Origin: an uncultured Polaribacter sp.
GTDB taxonomy: Bacteria > Bacteroidota > Bacteroidia > Flavobacteriales > Flavobacteriaceae
Direction: 5' to 3'
Assembly (NCBI RefSeq): GCF_947496195.1
Contig: NZ_CANMBY010000001.1
Location: 248,001 to 312,000 of the forward strand
Length of the DNA stretch: 64,000 nt
Below are positions 44,230-54,478 of this stretch, one piece after another; the first letter of the stretch is position 1; each line of letters begins with the position of its first letter. The notes below the pieces were generated by a model that was not told the DNA's origin, searched no databases, and worked only from the letters and a program-made list of their open reading frames with translations. Position numbers and translations under genes: made by a program.

Positions 44230-45021
44230 TTACAATTCTATAGAAACCACCAATCCTTCATTAGATCTGATATTAAAAACGGTTTCATCTTCAAAAATGA
44301 GATATTGTCCTTTTATACCTACTAATTTACCACTGTAGTTTTTTTGTTTTTCAATATTTAAACTTTTAGGTTTTACAGGATATTTTAAAACAGGAAAATT
44401 CAAATTAGTTTCAGTGTTATTTTCTATAAAATACGGCATAGCTTCTTCAGGAATATATTGTTTTAAACGATCTCTCCATTCCACTAAATTTTCATCTTCT
44501 ATATCATTTTTAAGCATTTTACGCCAATTTGTTTTATCTGCTACATAATCTTTTAAAGCAACTTCTGTAATTCCTGCTAAATATCTATTAGGCACCTCTA
44601 CAATTTCTATGGCTTCATGTGCTCCTTGATCTATCCATCTAGTAGGTACTTGTTGTTTTCTAGTAACACCAACTTTAACATTGCTTGAATTTGCTAAATA
44701 CACAATATGAGGTTGCAATTGTACTTTTTTCTCATAAGCCAAATCTCTTTCTTCTTCATCTAAATGTGCCTTACTTAATTCTGGTCTCATGATCCAATCT
44801 GCTGCTTGTGGAATATCAAAAAAACAAGATTGGCAGAATCCTTGTCTGTAGATTTTCTTTTCTAAATGACAATTTAAACACTCATAAGTCACAAAAGAAA
44901 GTGCTATTTCTTTGTTGATGAGTTGATTCATGTTTAAAAAATCAGATTTCATATCTAAATAATACTGAATTTCCTCAGCATTCTCTGTCATCATTTTTTT
45001 TAATACTCCTTGATAAACCAT
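44230..45021 (-). CDS. DUF2797 protein
   Basis: A 263-residue protein of the DUF2797 family, function unknown. A Cys cluster of zinc-ribbon type (CLNCHLEKKIYRQGFCQSC) lies at about residues 50-68, followed by a GIY-YIG-like core (HIVYLANSSNVKVGVTRKQQVPTRW). The frame extends two codons upstream to TTG at 45027, but the ATG at 45021 gives the expected MVYQGVLKKM opening. It is divergent from the GH3-like gene across 59 bases. Confidence 0.88.
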   Translation of the reverse strand: MVYQGVLKKMMTENAEEIQYYLDMKSDFLNMNQLINKEIALSFVTYECLNCHLEKKIYRQGFCQSCFFDIPQAADWIMRPELSKAHLDEEERDLAYEKKVQLQPHIVYLANSSNVKVGVTRKQQVPTRWIDQGAHEAIEIVEVPNRYLAGITEVALKDYVADKTNWRKMLKNDIEDENLVEWRDRLKQYIPEEAMPYFIENNTETNLNFPVLKYPVKPKSLNIEKQKNYSGKLVGIKGQYLIFEDETVFNIRSNEGLVVSIEL

Positions 45022-45080
45022 AACCAAATTTTACTATTTTTAGCTTCTAACAAACTTACGTAAAAAACCGAACTTTATTT

Positions 45081-46589
45081 ATGCCTTTTCCAATTGTAAA
45101 TTCTATAATTTCTTGGTTTTTAAAAAAACGAATTCATCAAATTGAGTTGTTTTTAAAGTATCCTACAGATGTTCAAGATGAAGTTTTAGCCAAACTATTA
45201 CAAACTGCTAAACGCACTGAATTTGGAAAACAATATGATTTTTCTTCAATAAGAACCTATCAAGATTTTGCTGATAAAGTTCCTATTCAAAAATATGAAA
45301 GCATAGAACCTTTAATTGAACGTTGTAGAAAAGGCGAACAAAATTTGTTTTGGCCTACACCTATTAAGTGGTTTGCAAAAAGTAGTGGTACAACAAATGC
45401 AAAAAGTAAATTTATACCTGTAAGCAATGAAGCTTTAGAATATTGCCACATGAAAGCAGGTAAAGATATGCTGTGTTTATACATCAATAATAACGAAGAA
45501 ACAAAGCTTTTTACAGGTAAAGGTTTAAAATTAGGAGGTAGTTCTGATATTTACGAAGACAACAATTCTTACTTTGGAGATTTATCTGCAATTATAACAG
45601 AAAACTTACCTTTTTGGGCAGATTATAGCTCTGCACCAAGTTTAGAGGTAGCAATGATGTCTGAATGGGAAACTAAAATGGAAGCCATAATTGATGAAAC
45701 TATAAAAGAAGATATTACAAGTTTAGTAGGTGTACCAAGCTGGATGTTAGTTTTATTAAATCGTGTTTTAGAAAGAACAGGAAAAGATAACATTCTTGAA
45801 GTTTGGCCTAATTTGGAGGTATATTTTCATGGAGGCGTAAACTTTAATCCTTATAGAGAACAGTATAAAAAATTGATTCCAAAAAAGAATTTTCAGTATT
45901 ATGAAACCTATAATGCTTCTGAGGGTTTCTTTGCTATACAAGATAGAAATGGATCAAAAGAACTATTGTTAATGCTAGACTATGGTATTTTTTATGAGTT
46001 TATACCTATGTCAGATTATAAAGGAGAAAACTCAAAAACAATACCTTTGGCTGATGTAAAAAAAGGAATTGATTATGCTTTAGTTATCAGTACAAATGCT
46101 GGTTTATGGCGCTATTTAATAGGTGATACTATTCGTTTTACTTCTTTAGACCCTTACAGAATAAAAATTACGGGAAGAACTAAACACTATATTAATGTAT
46201 TTGGAGAAGAATTAAATATTGAAAATGTAGAAGACGCACTAAAGCTTACTTGTGAAAAGACTGATGCTTTAATTAATGATTATACAGTAGGCCCAATTTT
46301 TATGGAAGGTAAAAAAAGTGGTGGTCATGAGTGGATTATTGAGTTTGAAAAGCATCCAAAAAGCATGAACTATTTCACAGAAATTTTAGACAATGCCTTA
46401 AAGTCTATTAATTCTGATTATGAAGCTAAACGTTACAACAACATGACTTTAGCTATGCCTAAAATTCATGTTGCTAAAAAAGGACTTTTTTATGAATGGC
46501 TGAAACAAAAAGGGAAATTAGGTGGGCAACATAAAGTGCCAAGATTATCTAATTCTAGAGCTTTTGTTGAAGAGTTATTGGCAATTTAA
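45081..46589 (+). CDS. GH3 family acyl-adenylate ligase-like protein
   Basis: A 502-residue protein of the GH3 auxin-responsive family, which in plants joins acids to amino acids through acyl-adenylates. The ATP-binding AKSSGTTNAKSKFIPVS motif and the YNASEGFFAIQD motif are intact. The bacterial substrate is unknown. Its stop region overlaps the convergent polyprenyl synthase by four bases. Confidence 0.9.
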   Translation: MPFPIVNSIISWFLKKRIHQIELFLKYPTDVQDEVLAKLLQTAKRTEFGKQYDFSSIRTYQDFADKVPIQKYESIEPLIERCRKGEQNLFWPTPIKWFAKSSGTTNAKSKFIPVSNEALEYCHMKAGKDMLCLYINNNEETKLFTGKGLKLGGSSDIYEDNNSYFGDLSAIITENLPFWADYSSAPSLEVAMMSEWETKMEAIIDETIKEDITSLVGVPSWMLVLLNRVLERTGKDNILEVWPNLEVYFHGGVNFNPYREQYKKLIPKKNFQYYETYNASEGFFAIQDRNGSKELLLMLDYGIFYEFIPMSDYKGENSKTIPLADVKKGIDYALVISTNAGLWRYLIGDTIRFTSLDPYRIKITGRTKHYINVFGEELNIENVEDALKLTCEKTDALINDYTVGPIFMEGKKSGGHEWIIEFEKHPKSMNYFTEILDNALKSINSDYEAKRYNNMTLAMPKIHVAKKGLFYEWLKQKGKLGGQHKVPRLSNSRAFVEELLAI

Positions 46590-47563
46590 ACTTTACGCTC
46601 AACCACATAATCTATCATTTGTAATAACGAACTTTTATAAGGTGAATCTGGATAAGTTTCTAATATAGAAAGCGCTTTGTTTTTGTAATCATTCATTTTA
46701 GCTATAGTATAATCTATACCTCCATTTTCTTTTACAAAAGCAATTACTTCTTTTACTCTTTTTTTGTCTTTGTTATACTTTTTAACAGAGTTAATTATCC
46801 AAGATTTTTCTTTCTTAGAGCAATTATTCAATGTATAGATTAGAGGTAAAGTCATTTTTTGCTCTTTAATATCTATACCTGTTGGTTTTCCTATTTTCTC
46901 ATCTGTATAATCAAACAAATCATCTTTTATTTGAAAAGCAATACCTATGTATTCTCCAAACTTTCGCATTTGCTGAACAGTTTCATTTGAAGCTCCAACA
47001 GAAGCAGCACCAATTCCACAACAAGCAGCAATTAAAGTAGCTGTTTTTTGCCTTATGATATCAAAATAAATGTCTTCTGTAATATCTAATTTTCTTGCTT
47101 TTTCTATTTGTAACAATTCACCTTCACTCATTTCACGAACTGCAATCGAAATCAATTTAAGTAAATCAAAATCTTCATTATCAATAGATAACAACAAACC
47201 TTTTGAGAGTAAAAAATCACCAACTAAAACTGCAATTTTATTTTTCCAAAGGGCATTTATAGAGAAAAAGCCTCTTCTTCTATTAGAATCATCAACTACA
47301 TCATCATGCACTAAAGTGGCTGTGTGAATCAATTCAACTACAGAAGCACCTCTGTAAGTTCGCTCATCAAAACCGCCTTCAGAAACCATTTTTGCAACCA
47401 AAAAAACAAACATTGGTCTCATTTGTTTTCCTTTTCTACGAACAATGTAATATGTAATTCTGTTTAAAAGCGGAACTTTAGAAAGCATGGAATCCTTGAA
47501 CTTTTTCTCAAAGAGTTCCATCTCTTTTTTAATAGGAAGTTTTATAAGTTCTACAGGCTTCAT
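46586..47563 (-). CDS. Polyprenyl diphosphate synthase
   Basis: A 325-residue trans-isoprenyl synthase. It has the first Asp-rich motif HDDVVDDSNRRRG, a second at FQIKDDLFDYTD, and Lys/Arg residues binding the diphosphate. It probably makes the octaprenyl or heptaprenyl side chain of menaquinone. It has a TATTTTTG -7 box eight bases upstream of the start codon. Confidence 0.93.
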   Translation of the reverse strand: MKPVELIKLPIKKEMELFEKKFKDSMLSKVPLLNRITYYIVRRKGKQMRPMFVFLVAKMVSEGGFDERTYRGASVVELIHTATLVHDDVVDDSNRRRGFFSINALWKNKIAVLVGDFLLSKGLLLSIDNEDFDLLKLISIAVREMSEGELLQIEKARKLDITEDIYFDIIRQKTATLIAACCGIGAASVGASNETVQQMRKFGEYIGIAFQIKDDLFDYTDEKIGKPTGIDIKEQKMTLPLIYTLNNCSKKEKSWIINSVKKYNKDKKRVKEVIAFVKENGGIDYTIAKMNDYKNKALSILETYPDSPYKSSLLQMIDYVVERKV

Positions 47564-47570
47564 TCAAGCA

Positions 47571-47578
47571 CAAAAATA
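47571..47578 (-). promoter_or_regulatory. Promoter -7 box of the polyprenyl synthase
   Basis: Minus-strand TATTTTTG, seven bases before the start. The transcript would be nearly leaderless. Confidence 0.5.
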
Positions 47579-47633
47579 CGAAATATAAACAAGAATTTTT
47601 ACAAGTTAAACTGTAAGAAATCAGAAATATATG

Positions 47634-48674
47634 TTAAGACTTATTTGCTAATTGCCCACAAGCAGCATCAATATCTTTACCTCTACTTCTTCTTACGTTT
47701 ATGGTAATATCATTCATTTCTAAGTTAGAAATGTAGTTGTTTATTGCAGCATTACTTGCTTGCTGAAATTGGCCATCATCAATTGGGTTGTATTCTATTA
47801 GATTTACTTTACAAGGCACATATTTACAAAAATCTACTAAAGCCTTTATATCTTCTTTTCTGTCGTTTATACCTTCCCAAACCACATATTCGTAAGTAAT
47901 TGCTCTTTTTGTTTTTGCGTACCAATATTCTAAAGCTTCTCTTAAATCTTTTAAAGGAAAAGTAGTATTAAAAGGCATAATTGAAGTTCTAACCTCATCT
48001 ATTGCAGAGTGTAAAGAGACTGCTAAATTAAATTTAACTTCTTCATCTGCCATTTTTTTAATCATTTTTGGCACACCAGAAGTAGATACAGTAATTCTTT
48101 TTGATGACATACCCAACCCTTCAGGAGAGGTGATCATTTCTATAGATTTCATTACATTTTTATAATTCATAAGTGGCTCACCCATTCCCATAAAAACAAT
48201 ATTTGTTAATGGATGATGATGATATAATCTACTTTGTTTATCTATCACCACAACTTGGTCATAAATCTCATCAGGATTTAAATTACGCATTCTTTTTAAA
48301 CGAGCTGTAGCACAAAATTTACAGTCTAAACTACACCCAACTTGACTAGAAACACATGCTGTTGTTCTGGTTGATGTAGGAATTAAAACAGATTCTACAA
48401 CTAAACCATCATGTAGTTTTATTCCGTTTTTTATAGTACCATCTGCACTTTTTTGCATAGAATCTACTTTAATATGATTGATAACAAAGTTATCTTCTAA
48501 CATTTGTCTAGTTTCTTTAGAAATGTTAGTCATATCTTCAAAGGTGTGTAAAGATTTGCTCCATAACCAATCGTAAACTTGATTTCCGCGAAAAGCTTTA
48601 TCACCATTTTCTACAAAAAATTGGCGTAATTGTTCTTTGGTTAAGGCTCTTATGTCTTTCTTTTTAGGCTTCAT
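47634..48674 (-). CDS. rlmN: Dual-specificity 23S rRNA/tRNA adenine-C2 methyltransferase RlmN
   Basis: A radical-SAM enzyme that methylates C2 of A2503 in 23S rRNA and A37 in tRNAs. The 346-residue protein has the 4Fe-4S motif CSLDCKFCATA, GMGEPLMN, and the C-terminal Cys of DAACGQLANKS that takes part in methyl transfer. It has its own -7 box between itself and the queA terminator. Confidence 0.98.
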   Translation of the reverse strand: MKPKKKDIRALTKEQLRQFFVENGDKAFRGNQVYDWLWSKSLHTFEDMTNISKETRQMLEDNFVINHIKVDSMQKSADGTIKNGIKLHDGLVVESVLIPTSTRTTACVSSQVGCSLDCKFCATARLKRMRNLNPDEIYDQVVVIDKQSRLYHHHPLTNIVFMGMGEPLMNYKNVMKSIEMITSPEGLGMSSKRITVSTSGVPKMIKKMADEEVKFNLAVSLHSAIDEVRTSIMPFNTTFPLKDLREALEYWYAKTKRAITYEYVVWEGINDRKEDIKALVDFCKYVPCKVNLIEYNPIDDGQFQQASNAAINNYISNLEMNDITINVRRSRGKDIDAACGQLANKS

Positions 48675-48703
48675 TTATGCTGAACTTGTTTCAGTGTCTA
48701 TTG

Positions 48704-48711
48704 CAAAAATA
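48704..48711 (-). promoter_or_regulatory. Promoter -7 box of rlmN
   Basis: Minus-strand TATTTTTG, 29 bases before the start codon. The -33 position falls in the terminator stem of queA, so no separate -33 box is visible. Confidence 0.55.
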
Positions 48712-48712
48712 T

Positions 48713-48745
48713 GGATAAAAAAACTGGTACTTAAAAAAGTACCAG
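48713..48745 (-). terminator. queA intrinsic terminator
   Basis: CTGGTACTT pairs with AAGTACCAG; on the minus strand it is followed by a T run. Confidence 0.88.
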
Positions 48746-48771
48746 CTAATCATTTATTTTCAAAATATTGA

Positions 48772-49821
48772 TTAAATAATCAACATTGCATCTCCATAAG
48801 AGTAAAATCTATACCCCTCTTTTACGGCTTCTTTGTAAGCTTTCATGGTAAAATCGTAACCAGCAAAAGCTGCTACCATCATTAACAATGTAGATTTTGG
48901 TGTATGGAAATTTGTAATCATTGAGTTTGCAATGCTAAAATCATAAGGAGGAAAAATAAATTTATTTGTCCAACCTTCATAAGGATTTAGCATTTGATTA
49001 GAAGATACTGAAGATTCTACTGTTCTCATTACAGTTGTACCTACTGCACAAATTCTTCTCTTTTCATTTTTAGCTAAATTTATTCTATCTGCAGCAGATT
49101 GTGGAATAATAATTTGCTCAGAATCCATTTTATGCTTAGATAAATCTTCTACCTCTACAGGACTAAAAGTACCTAAACCAACATGTAAAGTCATTTCTGC
49201 AAAATCAACTCCTTTAATTTCTAAACGCTTTAATAAATGTTTAGAAAAGTGTAAGCCTGCAGTTGGAGCAGCTACTGCACCTTCGTGTTTTGCATAAATA
49301 GTTTGGTAACGCTCTTCATCTGATGCTTCTACCTCTCTATTGATATATTTTGGTAAAGGAGTCTCACCTAATTCTAATAATTTTTCTCTAAAAGCTTCAT
49401 AACTTCCATCAAACAAGAAACGTAATGTTCTACCTCTAGAAGTAGTATTATCTATCACTTCTGCTACTAAACTATCATCTTCTCCAAAAAATAATTTGTT
49501 ACCAATTCTAATTTTTCTTGCAGGGTCTACTAAAACATCCCAAAGTCTATTTTCTGCATTTAATTCTCTTAATAAGAAAACTTCGATTCTTGCTCCTGTT
49601 TTTTCTTTGTTACCAAACATTCTAGCAGGAAAAACCTTTGTGTTATTTAACATCATTACATCACCCTCATCAAAGTAATTTATAACATCTTTAAACAGTT
49701 TGTGCTCTATAGTTTGCTCTTTTCTGTTTAGAACCATTAAACGAGATTCATCTCTATGTTCTGCAGGATATTCTGCTAATAATTCTTCTGGTAATTCAAA
49801 GTCAAAGTTTGATAATTTCAT
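48772..49821 (-). CDS. queA: tRNA preQ1(34) S-adenosylmethionine ribosyltransferase-isomerase
   Basis: Transfers and isomerises the ribosyl part of SAM onto preQ1 at tRNA position 34, forming epoxyqueuosine. The 349 residues fit the family, with [30 protein letters not shown] and [17 protein letters not shown]. It has a good promoter 27 bases upstream and its own terminator. Confidence 0.98.
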   Translation of the reverse strand: MKLSNFDFELPEELLAEYPAEHRDESRLMVLNRKEQTIEHKLFKDVINYFDEGDVMMLNNTKVFPARMFGNKEKTGARIEVFLLRELNAENRLWDVLVDPARKIRIGNKLFFGEDDSLVAEVIDNTTSRGRTLRFLFDGSYEAFREKLLELGETPLPKYINREVEASDEERYQTIYAKHEGAVAAPTAGLHFSKHLLKRLEIKGVDFAEMTLHVGLGTFSPVEVEDLSKHKMDSEQIIIPQSAADRINLAKNEKRRICAVGTTVMRTVESSVSSNQMLNPYEGWTNKFIFPPYDFSIANSMITNFHTPKSTLLMMVAAFAGYDFTMKAYKEAVKEGYRFYSYGDAMLII

Positions 49822-49847
49822 AAGTCTATATTCTTTTACAAAAGTTG

Positions 49848-49880
49848 CAAAGATACAATCTCATGATAGGGGTTGTCAAG
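49848..49880 (-). promoter_or_regulatory. Promoter of queA
   Basis: Minus strand: CTTG, 21 bases, TATCTTTG, 26 bases before the start. Confidence 0.65.
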
Positions 49881-49896
49881 TGTTTAGCGATTTAAT

Positions 49897-51126
49897 TTAA
49901 ATATTATCTATTTTAATACCTAATTGCTGCATATCATCCCAAAAATTTTGATAAGATTTTGTAACAACTTCAGCGTCTAAAATCTGTATTGGAACTCTTA
50001 AAGCCAAAGGTGCAAAAGCCATAGCCATCCTATGATCATTATAGGTTTTTATAGAAACATTTACATTGATTTTTGTAGAAACTTCTAAATGTAAACTTTC
50101 ATCAGATACTTTTATTGATGCTCCAAGTTTAGTAAGCTCATCATGTAACGCAACTAATCTGTCAGTTTCTTTAATTTTTAAAGTATGTAAACCTGTTAAA
50201 TTACAAGAAATACGTTCTGCAAAACAAGTCACAGCAATAGTTTGTGCGATATCTGGGGCATTTTTTAGGTTGATATCAAGAGAAGATGTATTACTTTTTT
50301 TAATTTTTTTTAGAATAATAGAATTTTGATTAAAAGTTGTTTCTACTCCAAAATGATTATAAATTTCAGCTAAACAAGAATCTCCTTGTAAGCTTTCTTT
50401 TTTATATGCAGTTAATTGGATTTCTGAACCAATTTCTGATAAAGCTATTATAGAATAAAAGTAACTAGCAGAAGACCAATCTGATTCTACAACAACAGTT
50501 TGTTTATGAATTGATTTTTTAGGATAAACTGTAATAAAATTTCCCTCAAATTTATTATCAATTCCTAATTGAGTTAATAAACTCAATGTCATCTTTATAT
50601 AAGGTACAGAAGTTATTTTACCAATTAATTCTATCTCTAATCCATTTTCTAATTTTGACGCTATTAATAGTAAAGAAGAAATGTATTGACTACTTACATT
50701 ACCATTAATTTGTACTTTATCTTTAATTAGTTTTTTACCAATAATTCTTATTGGAGGGTACCCTTCTTTAGCTTCATACGTAATATTAGCTCCTAAATCT
50801 TTTAACGCATTTACTAAAATTTCAATGGGCCTATTTTGCATTCTTTCAGAACCTGTAAGTACAGTTTCTCTGTTTTCTTGAACTGCGAAATAAGAAGTTA
50901 AAAAACGCATTGCAGTTCCTGCATGTCCTATATCTACTAATTCATCCTGAGTAGAAAGTGCGTGTTGCATGTGAACAGAATCATCAGAATCAGATAAATT
51001 TTCTATTGAAATTTCAGGAAAAAGCTTCTGTAAAATTAATAATCTGTTAGATTCACTTTTAGAGCCAGATATAGTAATTTCTTGGTGTAATTTTTTATCC
51101 TCTAAAACATTTAACAATATGTCCAT
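49897..51126 (-). CDS. aroA: 3-phosphoshikimate 1-carboxyvinyltransferase (EPSP synthase)
   Basis: The sixth enzyme of the shikimate route to aromatic amino acids. The 409 residues show SGSKSESNRLL, the HAGTAMRFL loop, ETDRLVALHDEL and the C-terminal TYNDHRMAMAFAPLA. The glyphosate-type GNAGTA segment appears here as GHAGTA, as in other Bacteroidota enzymes. It is divergent from the BNR protein. Confidence 0.97.
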   Translation of the reverse strand: MDILLNVLEDKKLHQEITISGSKSESNRLLILQKLFPEISIENLSDSDDSVHMQHALSTQDELVDIGHAGTAMRFLTSYFAVQENRETVLTGSERMQNRPIEILVNALKDLGANITYEAKEGYPPIRIIGKKLIKDKVQINGNVSSQYISSLLLIASKLENGLEIELIGKITSVPYIKMTLSLLTQLGIDNKFEGNFITVYPKKSIHKQTVVVESDWSSASYFYSIIALSEIGSEIQLTAYKKESLQGDSCLAEIYNHFGVETTFNQNSIILKKIKKSNTSSLDINLKNAPDIAQTIAVTCFAERISCNLTGLHTLKIKETDRLVALHDELTKLGASIKVSDESLHLEVSTKINVNVSIKTYNDHRMAMAFAPLALRVPIQILDAEVVTKSYQNFWDDMQQLGIKIDNI

Positions 51127-51160
51127 TTCTAAAACTGAATTTAATTCTTATTTTTAACCT

Positions 51161-51168
51161 CAAACTTA
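51161..51168 (-). promoter_or_regulatory. Promoter -7 box of aroA
   Basis: Minus-strand TAAGTTTG, 34 bases before the start codon. No clear -33 box. Confidence 0.5.
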
Positions 51169-51181
51169 TAACTAACCCAAC

Positions 51182-54100
51182 ATGAAAAAAATACTTTTTC
51201 TGGCAGTTTGCATCTTCTTAACAGCAAATGCCAAAGTTAATGCACAAAAAAAATCTACCAAAGTTTCTGAAGAATATTTTAGTGCAGTAGAATGGAGAAA
51301 TATAGGACCTTTTAGAGGAGGAAGAAGTGCTGCTGTTACAGGTGTTTCTGGTAAAGCAAACCTTTTTTACATGGGATCTACAGGTGGTGGAGTTTGGAAA
51401 ACTAATGACGCAGGTAACACTTGGCAAAATATTTCTGACGGATTTTTTGGTGGCTCAGTTGGCTCAGTGGCTATTTCTGAATCAGACAATAACGTTATTT
51501 ATGTAGGAATGGGCGAAAAAACCGTTCGTGGAAATGTTTCTTCTGGAGATGGAGTTTGGAAATCTGAAAATGCAGGAAAAACATGGAAACATGTAGGTTT
51601 AAAAAACTCAAGACACATTCCAAGAATGCGTATTCATCCAAAAAATTCTGACATTGTTTTTGCAGGAGTTATGGGAGATTTATACAAACCTACTCAAGAA
51701 AGAGGTGTATATAAAACAACAGATGGAGGAGAAACTTGGCGAAAAGTTTTGTTTTCTAATGAAAATGCTGGAGTTGTAGATTTAATTATTGACCCTAATA
51801 ACCCAAGAATTTTATATGCAACTACTTGGAATGTAAGAAGAACACCTTACAGTTTATCTTCAGGTGGTGATGGTTCTGCTTTATGGAAAAGTACAGATGA
51901 AGGAGAAACTTGGACAAATATTTCTACCAACAAAGGTTTACCTGATGGAATTTGGGGTATTGCTGGTGTTACAGTTTCACCTGTAAATTCAGATATAGTT
52001 TATGCTTTAATAGAAAATAAAAAAGGTGGTGTATACAAGTCTTTTGATGCTGGTAAAACTTGGAGATTAATAAATTCAGAACGTAAATTACGTCAAAGAG
52101 CTTGGTATTATACGCGTTTGTATGCAGATACACAAGATGAAAATATTTTATATGTTTTAAATGTACGTTATCATAAATCTACAGATGGTGGTAGAACTTA
52201 TAAAACTTATAATGCACCTCATGGAGATCATCATGATTTATGGATTGCTCCAGAAGATAACCAAAGAATGATTATTGGTGATGATGGTGGAGCACAAATT
52301 TCTTTTGATGCTGGAGAAAATTGGAGTACGTATATGAATCAACCTACATCTCAATTTTATAGAGTTACCACAGACAATCATTTTCCATACAGAATTTTAG
52401 CAGCACAACAAGATAATTCAACTGTAAGAATTTCACATAGAACAGATGGTAGTTTAATTACAGAATCTGATTGGAGCTCAACAGCTGGTGGTGAAAGTGC
52501 ACATTTAGCTGCAGATCCATTAAATCCTGATATTGTTTATGGTGGTAGTTATGGTGGATTATTAACAAGAGTTAATCACAAAACAAATGAAACACGTGCT
52601 ATAAATGTATGGCCAGATGATCCTATGGGTCATGGAGCAGAAGATTTTAAATATCGTTTTCAATGGAATTTTCCAATATTCTTTTCGCCAAATAATAAAA
52701 AGAGATTGTATGCAGCTTCTAATCATTTGCATGTAACAGAAAACGAAGGGCAATCTTGGAAAATTATTAGCCCAGATTTAACTAGAAACGATCCAAAAAC
52801 ATTAGGTCCTTCTGGAGGTCCAATTACTAAAGACAATACTGGAGTAGAATATTATGGAACTATTTTCGCAGCAACAGAATCTCCTTTTGAACCTGGATTA
52901 ATTTATACTGGTTCAGATGATGGTTTAGTTCATGTTTCTAAAGATAATGGAGCAACTTGGAATAATATTACTCCTAAAAAAATGCCAGAATGGATGATGA
53001 TTAATTGCATAGAAGTTGATCCTTTTAATAAAGGTGGAGCTTACATTGTTGGGACTAAATATAAAACAGGAGATTATGCACCTTACATTTATAAAACTGA
53101 AAACTATGGTAAATCTTGGAAACAAATTACAAACGGAATTGCCTCTGAAGATTTTACAAGAGCATTAAGAGCAGACCCAAAACGTAAAGGTTTATTATAT
53201 GCAGGTACTGAAAGAGGTATGTATATTTCTTTTGATGATGGTGATAATTGGCAAACTTTTCAGCAAAATTTACCAATTGTACCAATTACAGATTTAGCCA
53301 TTAAAAACGATAATTTAATTGCAGCTACACAAGGTAGATCTTTATGGATTATTGATGATTTAACACCTCTACATCAACTAAATTCTTCAACTTTAAAAGA
53401 AAATATTGTTTTATATAAACCAAAAGACGCTTATAATATGAGTGGTGGTCGTGGAAGAACTTCTAGAACTGCAGGTACAAATCATCCAGGAGGTGTTGCT
53501 GTAAATTTCTACATCAAAGAAAAAGTCGATAAAGATGTGGTTTCTTTAACGTTCTATGACAAAAACGATAATGCCATCAAAACATTTAGCACCAAACCAA
53601 ATAAAGATAATAAAGATGGTAAATTATCTGTAAAAGATGGTAATAATATTTTTTATTGGAATATGATGTATGATGGTGCAGAACGTGTACCAGGCATGAT
53701 TTTATGGTGGGCTTCTTTAAGTGGACCAATGGCTTTACCTGGAGATTATAAGGTTGAATTAAAAGTAAATGACAAAATAATGAGTCAGCCTTTTAGTATC
53801 TTAAAAAATCCTAAATCAGAAGCTACAGAAAGTGATATGAAAGCTCAATTTGACTTTATAAATAACATTAATGCTAAAATGACTGAGATACATAAAGCAT
53901 TAAAGAATGTGAAAAAAGTTAGAAGTCAAGTTGGTTTATTAAAGAAATCCATTAAAGACAAAAAGAAACATAAAGACTTAATAGATTTTGCAGATAAGTT
54001 AGTAAAAGATATGACTGTTGTTGAAGAAACATTGTACCAAACAAAAAGTAAAAGTGGTCAAGATCCTTTAAATTTTCCAATTAGACTTAACAACAAATTA

Positions 54101-54289
54101 GCTCATTTAAATTCATTAACAAGAATTGGTAATTATGCTCCTACACAACAGGCTATCGATTTTAAAAATGAAATTACAAAACAAATAGATCTTGAATTGG
54201 CTAAATTAAATAAGCTCTTTAATAATGGTGTAAAAGAATTAAATACAAAAGTGAAAAATAGTGATATAGACTTAATTCAATTAAATTAA
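51182..54289 (+). CDS. Secreted sortilin/BNR-repeat protein
   Basis: A 1035-residue exported protein with a signal peptide (to about KVNAQ) and many BNR/Asp-box repeats of the S-T/D-D-G-G-x-T-W type (for example TTDGGETW, STDEGETW, SFDAGKTW, SKDNGATW, TENYGKSW) forming two beta-propellers as in sortilins and xyloglucanases. After about residue 730 there is an Ig-like region and a charged helical C-terminal part. There is no T9SS sorting domain, so it is likely to be periplasmic or exported another way. Catalytic residues cannot be assigned, so enzymatic activity is uncertain. Confidence 0.85.
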   Translation: MKKILFLAVCIFLTANAKVNAQKKSTKVSEEYFSAVEWRNIGPFRGGRSAAVTGVSGKANLFYMGSTGGGVWKTNDAGNTWQNISDGFFGGSVGSVAISESDNNVIYVGMGEKTVRGNVSSGDGVWKSENAGKTWKHVGLKNSRHIPRMRIHPKNSDIVFAGVMGDLYKPTQERGVYKTTDGGETWRKVLFSNENAGVVDLIIDPNNPRILYATTWNVRRTPYSLSSGGDGSALWKSTDEGETWTNISTNKGLPDGIWGIAGVTVSPVNSDIVYALIENKKGGVYKSFDAGKTWRLINSERKLRQRAWYYTRLYADTQDENILYVLNVRYHKSTDGGRTYKTYNAPHGDHHDLWIAPEDNQRMIIGDDGGAQISFDAGENWSTYMNQPTSQFYRVTTDNHFPYRILAAQQDNSTVRISHRTDGSLITESDWSSTAGGESAHLAADPLNPDIVYGGSYGGLLTRVNHKTNETRAINVWPDDPMGHGAEDFKYRFQWNFPIFFSPNNKKRLYAASNHLHVTENEGQSWKIISPDLTRNDPKTLGPSGGPITKDNTGVEYYGTIFAATESPFEPGLIYTGSDDGLVHVSKDNGATWNNITPKKMPEWMMINCIEVDPFNKGGAYIVGTKYKTGDYAPYIYKTENYGKSWKQITNGIASEDFTRALRADPKRKGLLYAGTERGMYISFDDGDNWQTFQQNLPIVPITDLAIKNDNLIAATQGRSLWIIDDLTPLHQLNSSTLKENIVLYKPKDAYNMSGGRGRTSRTAGTNHPGGVAVNFYIKEKVDKDVVSLTFYDKNDNAIKTFSTKPNKDNKDGKLSVKDGNNIFYWNMMYDGAERVPGMILWWASLSGPMALPGDYKVELKVNDKIMSQPFSILKNPKSEATESDMKAQFDFINNINAKMTEIHKALKNVKKVRSQVGLLKKSIKDKKKHKDLIDFADKLVKDMTVVEETLYQTKSKSGQDPLNFPIRLNNKLAHLNSLTRIGNYAPTQQAIDFKNEITKQIDLELAKLNKLFNNGVKELNTKVKNSDIDLIQLN

Positions 54290-54325
54290 TTTCATTTAGT
54301 ATTTAAAACTTAGAAAAGTATATTA

Positions 54326-54354
54326 AACACGACTCATAGGGTCGTGTTTTTTGT
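54326..54354 (+). terminator. Terminator after the BNR protein
   Basis: AAACACGAC pairs with GTCGTGTTT, followed by a T run. Confidence 0.88.
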
Positions 54355-54478
54355 TTTAAAAAGAGATGAAAATTTTCTAAAAATGATATTTGTCATAGCA
54401 TAAAAATAGGGTTCGACTTAGATTTAATGTTGCAAATAGAATGTTTAAAATCTTTAAATATTCACAAATATTAATATT

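Noticed and set aside
54361..54478. A tRNA-like TTCGA stretch before the FadL gene
   Set aside because: No acceptor stem, anticodon arm or 3' CCA-type end is present.
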